In this document: positions 7,735 to 17,071 of the stretch, one piece after another | How positions within the stretch are numbered: position 1 is the first letter of the stretch | Layout of the letters: each line of letters starts with the position of its first letter | Assembly (NCBI GenBank): GCA_902500785.1 | Contig: CABVRW010000016.1 | Span: forward strand, 1 to 64,000 | From: an uncultured Nitrospira sp. | GTDB taxonomy: Bacteria; Nitrospirota; Nitrospiria; Nitrospirales; Nitrospiraceae | Direction of reading: 5' to 3' | Length of the DNA: 64,000 nucleotides | Translations under genes and position numbers: made by a program | The notes under the pieces: generated by a model | What the model saw: only the letters and a program-made list of their open reading frames with translations | Databases searched by the model: none | Told to the model about the DNA's origin: nothing

Positions 7735-8724
7735 CTAAATCTTCATGGCGTCGCGCACTTCGGCCATGGTTTGGGATGCGACCGCGGTGGCCCGGCGGCG
7801 ACCTTCCTCGGCAATCTCATCCAGGCGAGACGGATTCTGTGTGAGCGTGGCGCGGGCTTCCCAGATAGGCGCGAGGCGTTCCACCACTCGATCAGCCACC
7901 AGCTTTTTGCAATCGATACATCCGATAGCGGCGGTCCGGCACTCTCGATTGATCTGCTCGATCACCGGCAGTGGCGAGAATATTTTGTGAAAATCGTACA
8001 CTGGACACACATCGGGATTCCCGGGATCGGTGCGACGCACGCGGGCCGGGTCCGTGATCATGGTCTTCAGTTTCTGACGGACGACCGGTTCCGTATCCGA
8101 GAGGTTGATCGCGTTGCCGTAACTCTTGCTCATCTTGCGCCCATCCGTACCCAGGACTTTCGGGAACTTGGTGAGATGCTCCTGGGGGTCGGGAAACACC
8201 GGGCGATAGAGGCTGTTGAAGCGGCGCGCGAGTTCGCGCGTGAGTTCGAGGTGCGGCAGTTGGTCTTTGCCGACCGGCACCAAATCCGGCTTGTACAGGA
8301 GGATGTCCGCCGCCTGCAGGACCGGGTAGCCGAGAAACCCGTACGTGCTTAGGTCGCGTTCCTTGATCTCTTCCTGTTTCTCCTTGTAGGTCGGATTCCG
8401 CTCCAGCCAGGACACGGGAATGATCATGGAGAACAACAGATGGAGGATGGCGTGGTCCGGTACCTGCGACTGGACGAAGACGGTGGCGCGTTTCGGGTCG
8501 ATGCCGGCCGCCAGCCAATCGATGAGTAATTCCCGCACGAATTCACGAATGCGGCTGGTGTCGGCATAGTTGCTAGAGAGCGCATGCCAATCCGCCACGA
8601 AGAAGAAACAGTCGTAGTGCTCCTGCAGCGCTTTCCAGTTGTCCAGTGCGCCCAACCAATTGCCGAGATGGAGCAAGCCGCTCGGCTGCATCCCGCTGAG
8701 TACCCGTTTCCGGCCCGTCGTCAT
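7735..8724 (-). CDS. trpS: Tryptophanyl-tRNA synthetase
   Basis: A 329-residue class I aminoacyl-tRNA synthetase, full length for bacterial TrpRS. The HIGH-equivalent is HLGN at residues 19-22 (within GLLHLGNWLGAL) and KMSKS is at 197-201. The family landmarks MQPSG and GxDQLPHLELTRELARRFN are both present. It charges tRNA-Trp in the cytosol. It lies 95 bp downstream of the LpoA-like gene on the same strand and may be co-transcribed with it. A 12-bp palindrome follows the stop but has no T-run. Confidence 0.97.
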   Translation of the reverse strand: MTTGRKRVLSGMQPSGLLHLGNWLGALDNWKALQEHYDCFFFVADWHALSSNYADTSRIREFVRELLIDWLAAGIDPKRATVFVQSQVPDHAILHLLFSMIIPVSWLERNPTYKEKQEEIKERDLSTYGFLGYPVLQAADILLYKPDLVPVGKDQLPHLELTRELARRFNSLYRPVFPDPQEHLTKFPKVLGTDGRKMSKSYGNAINLSDTEPVVRQKLKTMITDPARVRRTDPGNPDVCPVYDFHKIFSPLPVIEQINRECRTAAIGCIDCKKLVADRVVERLAPIWEARATLTQNPSRLDEIAEEGRRRATAVASQTMAEVRDAMKI

Positions 8725-8819
8725 GCGATCACCCCTGTGTGCTTCATGCGGTTCTGGTGAGACCGTTGTTTGTGGAGGCAGTGTCTCCCTGGTTGCCGTT
8801 CGGACTGCGGCGCTGCGCG

Positions 8820-10814
8820 CTATTCCAGGGGGACGAATTTACCCTGTTTGACTTGAATGAGAAAGACGTGGCGATTGAGGATGCCGTCGGGGCTGAATCC
8901 GCTCGGGCCGCTCAAGGTCGGCAGGTCGTGCTGCATGATCAAGTAGTCGCGGATGCCCTCTCCGGTGGTCGCGCCGCGCTTGATGGCTTCTACGGCCAAT
9001 CGGGCGGCGTCATAACCCTGGGCGGCGAACAATGAGGGGGTGGCTTGAAATCGCTTGCGATACCGCTCCACGAATTCCTGCACGACGGGACTGGCGCTGT
9101 CTGCGAAGAACCCGTCGACGAAGACACTGCCCTCGATGCTGCGGTCAGCCACGCGCGCGAAGTCGGGAGTGTTCCAGCCGTTGGCGCCGAGCAGCGGAAC
9201 GGCGATATCGTAGAAGGCCAGCTGCGCCGCCAACAGCCCCACATCGAGTGAGCGTCCTGGGATGAAGAGCGCGTCGAATCCCGGCGAATAGAGCAGGCGC
9301 TTGCGCTTCTTGCCGATCGGTTTGCCGGCCGCCTTCGCCGGATCATTTTCGACCAGCACCTCAACGCCGTATTTCTTCAGGTCTTCGGCCTTGAGTCTAG
9401 CAATCACCGCACGAAAGTCCGTATCGCCTTCCTTATAGGCTTCGCTCGTGATGACTTCTCCATCTTGCTGCTGGATTTCTTGCGCGAACAGGCGCGCCAG
9501 GTCCCGGCCATAGGCGGTATCGGGATGGAGAATGGCGACGCGTTGGTACTGCTGCTCTCGGATCGCATAGTCCGCCATGCGTTTGGCTTGGTGTCCGTAG
9601 GTGAGGGCCGTGCTGAAGACGTACGTCCCAAACCGCCGAAGGTTCAGGGCTGTCGCACTGGGTGTGATCAGCGGAATGCTCGTCCGTTCGGCCAATTCAG
9701 CCATGACCGGCAGGTTCTTCGACAGGAGCGGGCCGATGACGGCGAGGGGGCGATCGTCGGACAACACGCGCGAGAGTTCATCGAGAAATGTTGCGCGGTC
9801 GGATTCCGTATCTTTGACGATCAAGCCGATCGATGGGGCTTCGCCGCCGTCTTTTGAGCGTTCCAGGGCGAGTTGAATACCGTTCAACACCTCGGTTCCG
9901 AAAGGAGCTAGTTTTCCGGACATGGGAAAGATGGCGGCGATGGAGTAGGGATGCGATTTAAACTTCGTCCTGACGATCGACTGGAGCTCGGCGGCTTTTG
10001 CGGCATAGGGATGGGTGGGAAACCGGTTCAAGAATAGGCGAAGGTCCCGCTCGACCAGATGATCTTCTCCGGCGGCGGTATGGAGCTCAATGAGTCTGAT
10101 GGAGGCCACGTCCCCTGGAAATGTTCTCGGGTAGACTTCGCGGACTCGCACGAGCGTCCGGACATCGAGCTGCTCGTTGACGAGTTGTCGGATCTGGCCC
10201 TCGGTTTCGCGGGCCTGGTCGTCGACATCCAGCGGCATCTCATCCAGCCAGGCTTGGATGGCTCGGAGAAAGTCTTTCTTCTGCGCCTGGAATTCCCCTG
10301 TGAGCCGCAACGCGTCGCGCTTGACGCCAGGATCCGCGGACAGGCTGCGGACTTCCGAGAGCAGCGGAAGCGCCAGATCGAGATTGCCCGCCCGCGCATG
10401 CGTTCTGGCGAGCAGGAGTTTGGCTCGATCGACGAGCTCTGACGCAGGAAATTCGCCGAGCAGCTGATTGATGTAGCGAACCGTTTCCGCGTGCTCCTTC
10501 ATGCCGAACATCGCGGCGGCCATCAGCAGATAGGCGTCGTCGAGGAGGTCCGGAGCGGGGCTGCTTTCGATGAATCGTCGCAGCATGACCGCCGCGGCTT
10601 CTGGCTGTTCAGAATCGATCAGGCGTTTGGCTTGGTCGAGGGAGGACTGCCCGGTGGCAGCGGGTGATTTCGCCTGGCCTGAACGGGGCGGCGCTGGAGT
10701 CTTGGGTGTGGGGGCTGCCTCGCCGAACGTGACAAGACCCGCGAGGAACGCCACCGCGAGGGCGACGCTGCACGCGCGGAGACGCGGGGCGCGAGGTACT
10801 GATCGAGAAACCAT
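8820..10814 (-). CDS. LpoA-like TPR plus periplasmic-binding-fold protein
   Basis: A 664-residue exported protein. A signal peptide covers about 1-33 and a Pro/Ala-rich linker follows. TPR-like helices span about 55-260 (including LLDDAYLLMAAAMFGMKEHAETVRYINQLL). A type I periplasmic-binding domain of the branched-chain amino acid receptor type spans about 275-664 (IAAIFPMSGKLAPFGTEVLNGI, AVIGPLLSKN, ILHPDTAYGRDLA). This architecture matches LpoA, the activator of PBP1A. It could also be an orphan ABC substrate-binding protein, but no ABC partners are adjacent, which favours the peptidoglycan role. Confidence 0.75.
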   Translation of the reverse strand: MVSRSVPRAPRLRACSVALAVAFLAGLVTFGEAAPTPKTPAPPRSGQAKSPAATGQSSLDQAKRLIDSEQPEAAAVMLRRFIESSPAPDLLDDAYLLMAAAMFGMKEHAETVRYINQLLGEFPASELVDRAKLLLARTHARAGNLDLALPLLSEVRSLSADPGVKRDALRLTGEFQAQKKDFLRAIQAWLDEMPLDVDDQARETEGQIRQLVNEQLDVRTLVRVREVYPRTFPGDVASIRLIELHTAAGEDHLVERDLRLFLNRFPTHPYAAKAAELQSIVRTKFKSHPYSIAAIFPMSGKLAPFGTEVLNGIQLALERSKDGGEAPSIGLIVKDTESDRATFLDELSRVLSDDRPLAVIGPLLSKNLPVMAELAERTSIPLITPSATALNLRRFGTYVFSTALTYGHQAKRMADYAIREQQYQRVAILHPDTAYGRDLARLFAQEIQQQDGEVITSEAYKEGDTDFRAVIARLKAEDLKKYGVEVLVENDPAKAAGKPIGKKRKRLLYSPGFDALFIPGRSLDVGLLAAQLAFYDIAVPLLGANGWNTPDFARVADRSIEGSVFVDGFFADSASPVVQEFVERYRKRFQATPSLFAAQGYDAARLAVEAIKRGATTGEGIRDYLIMQHDLPTLSGPSGFSPDGILNRHVFLIQVKQGKFVPLE

Positions 10815-10977
10815 TGACTCCTAGGCGTGGCGAGCGCTCTCGCCGCAAGTGAGGTTACTATAGGAAACAGGTGCGGGGGTGTCAAGGTAAGTCGAGGACG
10901 TTGCGTTGTGTTCGGAAGGATGCTTGGCTATAGTCGGTCCTGCTTGGTCCTGGTCGCGTCCACCAAGGGTGTTTTCC

Positions 10978-11928
10978 ATGAACAGTGAGTCAGAGGCACT
11001 GTCTTCGCCGGTCTCGGAGCGACTCCCATTGGAGCCGTTCATCGACCGCTACTGGGACCATCTGCGCATCGCGCGCGGCTTGTCGCGCAATACACTGCTG
11101 GCCTATCGGCGGGATGTCGCGACCTTCCAGCAGTATCTTCGTGAGCAGCGCGTCTATGACGTTCGCGAGATGTCTCCGCCGCTGCTTTCGGGATTTCTCG
11201 AACACTTGCATCGATCCGGCCTGGCGTCCTCGTCCCGCGCACGATCGCTCGCCGCGGTTCGGAGCCTGTGCCGCTTTCTGAAGCAGGAAGGAATGATCAC
11301 CGCCAATCCGACCGTGAGCCTGCGTAGTACCGCGCAGGCGCGCCGGTTGCCGAAAACGCTCAGTCTGGAAGAGGTGACGCGTCTACTGGATCTGCCGCAT
11401 CGTCCCCTGCCGGAAGCGTATCGCGATGGGGCGATGGTGGAGGTGCTGTATGCCGCCGGTTTGCGTGTCTCGGAATTAATCGGGCTCCGGATCGATCAGT
11501 GCAATCTCGACGTTGGATATGTCCGCATCACGGGGAAGGGCGATAAACAGCGCGTGGTTCCGATCGGGCGACCGGCGGTGGCGGCGTTGCAGACGTATCT
11601 GCTCGCTGCTCGACCGGCGTTGTTGAAGCAGCGGTCATCACGATTCGTTTTCGTGACCCGTCGCGGCACGCCGCTCACCAGGCAGGCCTTCTGGAAATTG
11701 CTTCGGGCGCGTGCACAGCGGGCCGGAATCGCCAGGATTCCCTCGCCTCATATGTTGCGACATTCCTTTGCCACGCATCTGCTGCGAGGAGGGGCTGATT
11801 TGCGGTCCGTCCAGGCGATGTTGGGACATGCCGACATTGCGACGACGCAAATCTATACGCATCTGGATGCGTCACAGTTGAAAAAAGTCCACACTGCGTG
11901 CTTCCCGCGCAACAGATCCCGTCGTTGA
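10978..11928 (+). CDS. xerD: Tyrosine recombinase XerC/XerD
   Basis: A 316-residue site-specific tyrosine recombinase that resolves chromosome dimers at dif. The SAM-like N-terminal DNA-binding domain covers about 20-105. The catalytic domain carries R163, K187, H258, R261, H284 and Y293 in the expected contexts (AAGLRVSEL, PHMLRHSFATHLL, LGHADIATTQIYTH). TRQAFWKLL resembles XerD more than XerC, but separating the two needs a phylogeny. The ATG at 10978 is chosen because the recombinase fold starts directly after it; the upstream in-frame ATG at 10906 adds an unrelated 24 residues. Confidence 0.9.
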   Translation: MNSESEALSSPVSERLPLEPFIDRYWDHLRIARGLSRNTLLAYRRDVATFQQYLREQRVYDVREMSPPLLSGFLEHLHRSGLASSSRARSLAAVRSLCRFLKQEGMITANPTVSLRSTAQARRLPKTLSLEEVTRLLDLPHRPLPEAYRDGAMVEVLYAAGLRVSELIGLRIDQCNLDVGYVRITGKGDKQRVVPIGRPAVAALQTYLLAARPALLKQRSSRFVFVTRRGTPLTRQAFWKLLRARAQRAGIARIPSPHMLRHSFATHLLRGGADLRSVQAMLGHADIATTQIYTHLDASQLKKVHTACFPRNRSRR

Positions 11929-11983
11929 GCGGCTAATCGGGTCGTGCGCAAGAGACGTCGTACGCTCGCCGGCAATTCCTCAG

Positions 11984-12012
11984 AGAATCTTGCAAGAACA
12001 ATGCATGATTCT
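11984..12012 (+). repeat. Inverted repeat between xer gene and tRNA promoter
   Basis: Arms AGAATCTTGCA (11984-11994) and TGCATGATTCT (12002-12012) pair over 11 bp with one mismatch and a 7-nt loop. There is no T-run, and the hairpin ends 3 bp before the -35 box at 12016. It may end the xer transcript inefficiently or act as an operator. Confidence 0.4.
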
Positions 12013-12015
12013 TGG

Positions 12016-12044
12016 TTGACACTTCTTTGTGGAGTTGATAGCAT
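12016..12044 (+). promoter_or_regulatory. Sigma-70-type promoter for the tRNA genes
   Basis: TTGACA at 12016-12021 and TAGCAT at 12039-12044 are separated by 17 bp. The predicted start is about 20 bp before the first tRNA at 12075. Confidence 0.7.
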
Positions 12045-12074
12045 CCAAAAAATCTGCCGAGAGCGAGAAAAATC

Positions 12075-12150
12075 GGGCGGATAGCTCAATTGGGAGAGCG
12101 CTGCCCTTACAAGGCAGAGGTCACAGGTTCGATCCCTGTTCCGCCTACCA
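12075..12150 (+). tRNA. tRNA-Val (anticodon TAC)
   Basis: A 76-nt cloverleaf. The 7-bp acceptor stem GGGCGGA/TCCGCCT has a terminal G-T pair, and CCA is encoded. The anticodon loop CTTACAA is flanked by CTGCC/GGCAG, giving anticodon TAC. The T arm is ACAGG-TTCGATC-CCTGT. Confidence 0.95.
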
Positions 12151-12284
12151 ATTAAGAAATACAGGGAATTGCGCGTAAGGCATTGCCTTATCCATTAGTA
12201 GTGATGTACAAGAGTACACTCTACCGTATTTAGACTGTTTGATTCTGAAGATCTGAATTCTTCTTCCGCCATCTTGGGTTGCGT

Positions 12285-12362
12285 GGGGCCGTCGTTCAGC
12301 CTGGTTAGGACGCCAGATTGTCAATCTGGAAGTCGCGGGTTCAAATCCCGTCGGCCCCGCCA
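12285..12362 (+). tRNA. tRNA-Asp (anticodon GTC)
   Basis: A 78-nt cloverleaf with acceptor stem GGGGCCG/CGGCCCC, discriminator G and encoded CCA. The anticodon loop TTGTCAA is flanked by CCAGA/TCTGG, giving GTC. The T arm is CGGG-TTCAAAT-CCCG. It lies 134 bp after tRNA-Val and is probably on the same transcript. Confidence 0.95.
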
Positions 12363-12434
12363 TTCCCCCAGCTTTTGGTACAATCCATGCTACCGTTTTC
12401 ATTCGACGCCATGTGAAGGGAAAGGTCTAGGCTC

Positions 12435-13154
12435 ATGTTCCAATCAGGGGTAATGGGGTTGGTGGGCTCGCTCGGGGCGGTGTCGAAAATCGTGCTCTTG
12501 ATGCTCTTTGCCGCCTCGATTCTTTCCTGGGGTGTCATCTTCTACAAATGGCGAAGTTTCAAGGCGGCTGATCGCGAAGATCAACGATTCTTCAATGCGT
12601 TTACGAAGATTCGCGACCTCGATGAATTGTATCGGCAATCGAAGCGTGCGGAAGGCAGCCCGAGCGCGCGGGTGTTTCAAGGCATTATGGATCGCGTGGT
12701 GACGGTGTCGGTCGATGGCGCAGTGAGTAACTCTCTGATGGGCGGCGCGTCGAAGGATCCGGTGGCCACCATCGATCACCAATACATGGACAAGACCGTT
12801 GCCTATCTTGTGCAGAATCAAGTGTCGCACCTGGAATCATATCTGCCGGTGCTGGCCACCACAGGGAATATCACCCCCTTCATCGGGTTGTTAGGGACGG
12901 TGCTGGGCATCATCGACTCGTTTCGCGAGATTGGGACCCAGGGAACCGCCAGTATCGCGGCCGTGGCGCCCGGCGTGTCGGAAGCGTTGGTGGCGACGGC
13001 CGCCGGATTGTTCACCGCCATTCCCGCGGTCATCTTTTACAACTACTATCTGACGCGTATTCGTAAGACCGTGTTTCGGATTGAATCGTTCACGGTTGAG
13101 GCTATGCGTTCGTTACAGACTCGATTGAAGCAGACGACGGTGGGGGCGCAGTGA
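12435..13154 (+). CDS. tolQ: TolQ, MotA/TolQ/ExbB proton channel protein
   Basis: A 239-residue inner-membrane protein with three transmembrane segments (about 15-37, 140-165, 180-205). The family core is present: LPVLATTGNITPFIGLLGTVLGI followed by VAPGVSEALVATAAGLFTAIPAV. With TolR it forms the proton-driven motor that energises TolA. It opens the tol-pal block, and its TGA overlaps the tolR ATG as TGATG. Gene order tolQ-tolR-tolA-tolB-pal identifies it as TolQ rather than ExbB. Confidence 0.93.
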   Translation: MFQSGVMGLVGSLGAVSKIVLLMLFAASILSWGVIFYKWRSFKAADREDQRFFNAFTKIRDLDELYRQSKRAEGSPSARVFQGIMDRVVTVSVDGAVSNSLMGGASKDPVATIDHQYMDKTVAYLVQNQVSHLESYLPVLATTGNITPFIGLLGTVLGIIDSFREIGTQGTASIAAVAPGVSEALVATAAGLFTAIPAVIFYNYYLTRIRKTVFRIESFTVEAMRSLQTRLKQTTVGAQ

Positions 13155-13606
13155 TGCTGTCCGAAACCCGCCATAGGCGGTTCATGGCGGAGATCAATGT
13201 GATTCCGCTCGTGGACGTGGTGTTGGTGCTGCTCGTGATTTTCATGGTGACCGCGCCCATGCTGTATCGCGGGATGGATATCAATCTTCCTAAATCTGCA
13301 AGCAATACGATTAAGCCTGAAGCGAGAGCCGTTTTGTCCATTGAGCGCGATCAACGATTGTATTTGGATAAGGACGCGGTCAGCGTGGTTCAACTCGAGC
13401 GAAAGCTGCGGGCGTTGAAAGATCAAAGCCCGGAGGTGTCGCTGTATTTGCGCGCCGATCGGGACGTGCCCTATGGGATCGTGGTGCAGGTGATGGATAG
13501 TGTCAAGAAAGCCGGGATCGAGAAGCTTGGTATGGTGACGGAGCCTACAGGTGCCGAACGCGTGAGTGAGTCGGTCGCGACCCCCACGCAGCCACGCAAA
13601 AGGTAG
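13154..13606 (+). CDS. tolR: TolR, ExbD/TolR family protein
   Basis: A 150-residue inner-membrane protein. It has a short cytoplasmic N-terminus (AEINVIPLVDVVLVLL) with the family's essential membrane Asp within PLVDV, one transmembrane helix, and a periplasmic ExbD domain (KSASNTIKPEARAVLSIERD...). It pairs with TolQ to convert the proton gradient into force on TolA. ATG at 13154 overlaps the tolQ stop. A GTG at 13151 is an alternative start one codon earlier. Confidence 0.93.
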   Translation: MLSETRHRRFMAEINVIPLVDVVLVLLVIFMVTAPMLYRGMDINLPKSASNTIKPEARAVLSIERDQRLYLDKDAVSVVQLERKLRALKDQSPEVSLYLRADRDVPYGIVVQVMDSVKKAGIEKLGMVTEPTGAERVSESVATPTQPRKR

Positions 13607-13648
13607 TGGCGCCGCGACTCGCGCGCCACACGGTCGATATCGCAAGTC

Positions 13649-14869
13649 ATGACGTTCCAAGCCCTGCCAAGACATCCCGCGCTGTTCCTGATCGGGAATT
13701 CTGGTGAAGCCGGAAGCGGCCGTTTGCGCAAGACCGTCGTCGTCTCTCTCCTGCTGCACCTCTGTCTGCTGTCAGTAATTATGGGCGCCAAGTTCTTTAA
13801 GAAAACAGAACGCCCGCTGTCGGCGGTGGAAGTATCGTTGGTCACGCTGCCGGCCGTGGAAGCGAAACCTGAACCCAAGATTGAGAAGTCGGTTCCCCGT
13901 CCTACGCCGAAGCCGGTTCAGGCGGCTCCGATTCCCGTGCCTCCCAAACCGGTGCAGGCCCCGCCTCCGACTCCACCTCCGGTTCGGGCCGCTCCGGTGG
14001 CCAAATCGGCGCCTCCGGCGCCTGCTCCAGCTCCGGCGCCCCAGTTGCAAGCCCCCGTGTTGGCGGCACCACAGCCGATTCCGCAGGCAGCGAAGTCGCC
14101 CTCTTCCGCCCCCATGACAAAGCGAGCGGATGTGCTGCGGGACGTGATGAAGGATATTGAGTTGCCGCCGAATGCACCGCAATACGGTGATCTGGCGCCG
14201 ATGAAGCCGGCAGAGATCAGGAAGTCTGCTCGGCCGAAAGTGGGTGGACCGGAGCGGTCGGATCTGGATGCGATGCTCAAGAAACTGAATGTGCCGGAGA
14301 TGGCTGCCGCCCAGGTCGGAGCCCCGCAGGAGCCTCCCAAGCCGGCTATTACCCCGACGAAACGCGCCTCTCTGTCGGAAGAAATGAACGACGACCTCGA
14401 TCGTGAACTGCAGGATCTGAAGAAGCTGCCGGCCCTCCCATCGCCTAAATCGACTGAGCCGGTGCGAGAAGTGAAGCCGATGTTCCGCGAACCGCAGCCT
14501 CTCGCGAGCGCCCCTCCCGTGACTGCCAGCGTCTCTCGAGCCAAGCCCGATACTCGGATGCGAGTGGCGGGCATGCCGGGATCGAATCAGTACCTGGCCC
14601 GGGTACAAGCGCGGATCAGCGGGTTTTGGACGGCGCCGCCGGTCGATCTTTCCGGAAAAGCCTTAACGGTGACCGTGCGGTTCCGACTGGAGCGCGATGG
14701 TCGGGTCGGGAGCGTGATCATCGAGCAGTCTTCCGGCAATGATTATTATGATATGGCGGCGCAGCGGGCCGTGCAGAGCGCGATTCCATTGCCGCCCTTT
14801 CCTCCCGATTTGAAGGATACGTATTTTGATGCTCACTTCACTTTTGCCGTAGGCGAGGCTGCAGGATGA
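13649..14869 (+). CDS. tolA: TolA-like energy transducer with TonB C-terminal domain
   Basis: A 406-residue protein. The N-terminal cytoplasmic tail is followed by one transmembrane helix (about 30-50, VVSLLLHLCLLSVIMG). A Pro/Ala-rich periplasmic spacer spans about 65-155 with many P.P.P repeats. A charged linker and a TonB/TolA C-terminal domain follow at about 312-402 (YLARVQARISGFW, VTVRFRLERDGRVGSVIIEQSSG, PLPPFPPDL). It should link the TolQR motor to TolB/Pal. The Pro-rich spacer resembles TonB, whereas E. coli TolA is Ala/Lys helical; the tol context decides the call. Confidence 0.85.
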   Translation: MTFQALPRHPALFLIGNSGEAGSGRLRKTVVVSLLLHLCLLSVIMGAKFFKKTERPLSAVEVSLVTLPAVEAKPEPKIEKSVPRPTPKPVQAAPIPVPPKPVQAPPPTPPPVRAAPVAKSAPPAPAPAPAPQLQAPVLAAPQPIPQAAKSPSSAPMTKRADVLRDVMKDIELPPNAPQYGDLAPMKPAEIRKSARPKVGGPERSDLDAMLKKLNVPEMAAAQVGAPQEPPKPAITPTKRASLSEEMNDDLDRELQDLKKLPALPSPKSTEPVREVKPMFREPQPLASAPPVTASVSRAKPDTRMRVAGMPGSNQYLARVQARISGFWTAPPVDLSGKALTVTVRFRLERDGRVGSVIIEQSSGNDYYDMAAQRAVQSAIPLPPFPPDLKDTYFDAHFTFAVGEAAG

Positions 14870-16197
14870 ATCGGATGATCATCGGTCTTATGATTGCCCT
14901 CTGTGTCGTGGTGGGAGCCGGACTCTTCGGAATTCTGGACTCCCGCGCGACCGACGTCTTTCTTGAAGCGACCCGACCGGATTTTCAGAAAATTCCCATC
15001 GGGGTGTTCGGCTTTCAGAATGGCGGCGGTCCCGAATGGTTGGGCGGTCGTATTGAGGAAGTGCTGAAGGCCGATCTCCAACGCTCGCTGGTGTTTTCGT
15101 TGGTGGACTTGCCCGGAATCGGGGTGAAGACGCGCGAAGTGACGACTGCCGACAAGGCGGTATTTAAGCAGGCCGCTGAGAACGGGGTCTCCGTTCTGGT
15201 ATGGGGGAAATCAGGCCAGAAGAACGGCAGCAAAGACAGCGAATTATTGATGGACGGGTTCGTGTATGACAGCGGCAGCGACGAAGTGGTGGGCGGGAAG
15301 CGTTATGTGGGCACGACCTCGGTCGTGCGCTTGATGGCGCATCGGTTTGCCGATGAATTGGTGTTTCGCTATACCGGAGAACCGGGTATCGCCAGAACGA
15401 AGATTGTATATGTCGCTGAGCATGGCAATGCACGCGAGCTGTTCGTGATGGACTATGATGGGTACGAGCCCAAACAGATCACGGCGGACGGCTTCCTGAA
15501 TCTCATGCCGCGGTGGTCGCCGGATCGCCGGTTCATTGTGTTCACGGCCTATCGGAGCCGGAATACCCAAGACATCGACATTCTTGAACTTGCGACCGGC
15601 AAACGATGGACGCTGGTTTCGATGGCGGGGTTGAACATTACTCCTGCGTTGTCACCCGATGGAAATTTTCTGGCGTTCGCCAGCAGTCAGGACGGGAATT
15701 CCGAGATCTACAAACTCGATACGCGGACCAAGACCTCGCAGCGATTGACGGTCAATCAGGGCGGCGATTTATCGCCGACCTGGTCTCCCACCGGACGAGA
15801 GATGGCGTTTACGTCCGACCGCGGCGGGGCTCCTCAGGTATTTATCATGAGTGGCGACGGGTCCAATGTCCGTCGCTTAACCTATGAGGGTGACTATAAC
15901 GCCGCCCCGGCATGGTCGCCCCGCGGGAACTGGATCGCCTATGTGTGCCGAACCCCTCAGCGCTTGTATAAGCTCTGTATTGTGTCACCTGACGGGCAGA
16001 AGCGGGTTCAGGTCACGACGGGGCCTGGTATCGACGACTCGCCGTCCTGGTCTCCTGACGGCCGGCATCTGACGTTCAGCTCGACCGTCGATGGGAAGAG
16101 CCATATTTATATGGTGGATACGGACGGGAAAGGGTTGGAGCGCATCACGTTCGGCGGTACCCACAATAGTTCGCCATCCTGGTCGCCGGCGCTATAG
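14866..16197 (+). CDS. tolB: TolB, periplasmic beta-propeller of the Tol-Pal system
   Basis: A 443-residue exported protein. The signal segment covers about 1-28. An N-terminal alpha/beta domain spans about 35-165 (IPIGVFGFQN.GGPEWLG...VLKADLQRS). A six-bladed propeller follows, with repeated WSPDGR-type blocks (RWSPDRRFIVFTAYR, TWSPTGREMAFTSDRGG, AWSPRGNWIAY, SWSPDGRHLTFSS, SWSPAL). It binds Pal and TolA during outer-membrane constriction. Its ATG overlaps the tolA TGA (ATGA). Confidence 0.95.
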   Translation: MNRMIIGLMIALCVVVGAGLFGILDSRATDVFLEATRPDFQKIPIGVFGFQNGGGPEWLGGRIEEVLKADLQRSLVFSLVDLPGIGVKTREVTTADKAVFKQAAENGVSVLVWGKSGQKNGSKDSELLMDGFVYDSGSDEVVGGKRYVGTTSVVRLMAHRFADELVFRYTGEPGIARTKIVYVAEHGNARELFVMDYDGYEPKQITADGFLNLMPRWSPDRRFIVFTAYRSRNTQDIDILELATGKRWTLVSMAGLNITPALSPDGNFLAFASSQDGNSEIYKLDTRTKTSQRLTVNQGGDLSPTWSPTGREMAFTSDRGGAPQVFIMSGDGSNVRRLTYEGDYNAAPAWSPRGNWIAYVCRTPQRLYKLCIVSPDGQKRVQVTTGPGIDDSPSWSPDGRHLTFSSTVDGKSHIYMVDTDGKGLERITFGGTHNSSPSWSPAL

Positions 16198-16266
16198 GGA
16201 CGATTTGCATGCAATTGTCAGTGTCTACGATAGAGTAACCATTCACCAGCCATGAGGAGTAACGAT

Positions 16267-17046
16267 ATGAGGATAAGGGTAGCGACAATGGGCCTGACAG
16301 TGGCAGTCGGGATTCTGTTGGTCATTCAGGGAGGTTGTTCGAAGAAATCGATTCAGTCGGGTGGCGACGCGCAGTCTTCGGAACGCGGCATGGCGAAATC
16401 GGGCGGACCCGCTCCGGCTCCGCTCGGTTCGAGTGGCGAACTGGGATCGACCGGTGGACTGGGGTCCGCCGGTGGAATGGATGCGCCCAGTGCCACCTTC
16501 CCGGACTTGTCTCTCTCAAGCAAACCAGATGATTTGGAGAGCGGCGGTTTGCGCGGATTCGATTCGGTGTCCGGCGGCAAGGCTCCATCTGAAGAACGGC
16601 TGGGCGGTGCCGGCACCATGTTGGCCAAGGTGGAGCCGTCTGAAAGCACGGCGCGTCAGATCGAAGACATCCGTCGCGAACAAGCCAAGGAGCAGGCGGC
16701 GTCGGCGGAGGCCGGTTTGAGCGATGTGTTTTTCGGCTACGATAGCTGGACGATTACGGAGGAAGGACGGCAATCCCTGACGCAGGATGCCCAATGGATC
16801 AAGGCGCATGCGGGAGCGTTGGTCAAGATCGAAGGCCATTGTGATGAGCGTGGCACACTGGCGTACAATCTGGTCTTGGGGGAAAAACGCGCCAAGGCCG
16901 TGCGAAACTATCTGGTCGAGCTTGGTGTGGGAGCCAATCGGTTGGCGGTGGTGTCCTACGGGAAAGAGCGGCCCTTCTGCAATGAACGCAATGAAAGTTG
17001 TTATCAGCAGAACCGGCGCGGGCATGTGGTCGTCCGGTCGAAATAA
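16267..17046 (+). CDS. pal: Pal, peptidoglycan-associated lipoprotein
   Basis: A 259-residue outer-membrane lipoprotein. The lipobox ends IQGGC (Cys24). A Gly/Ser-rich linker follows (about 25-100, with GGLGSAGG-like repeats). The OmpA-like peptidoglycan-binding domain spans about 150-255 and shows VFFGYDSWTITEEG and EGHCDERGTLAYNLVLGEKRA. It tethers the outer membrane to peptidoglycan and binds TolB. The ATG at 16267 is preferred because GAGGAG lies 7 bases upstream; the ATG at 16252 is 5 codons earlier. The Gly-rich linker is longer than in E. coli Pal. Confidence 0.93.
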   Translation: MRIRVATMGLTVAVGILLVIQGGCSKKSIQSGGDAQSSERGMAKSGGPAPAPLGSSGELGSTGGLGSAGGMDAPSATFPDLSLSSKPDDLESGGLRGFDSVSGGKAPSEERLGGAGTMLAKVEPSESTARQIEDIRREQAKEQAASAEAGLSDVFFGYDSWTITEEGRQSLTQDAQWIKAHAGALVKIEGHCDERGTLAYNLVLGEKRAKAVRNYLVELGVGANRLAVVSYGKERPFCNERNESCYQQNRRGHVVVRSK

Positions 17047-17071
17047 CTGTTCTGATCAGGGATGATGTGAC

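Noticed and set aside
12145-12402. 85-residue minus-strand ORF containing GPTGFEPATSR
   Set aside because: It is the antisense translation of the tRNA-Asp gene. That peptide is a well-known false gene model in databases.
13772-14608. 278-residue minus-strand ORF, Arg/Leu/Gly rich
   Set aside because: It is the antisense of the Pro/Ala-rich spacer of tolA; the composition is fully explained by the low-complexity coding strand.
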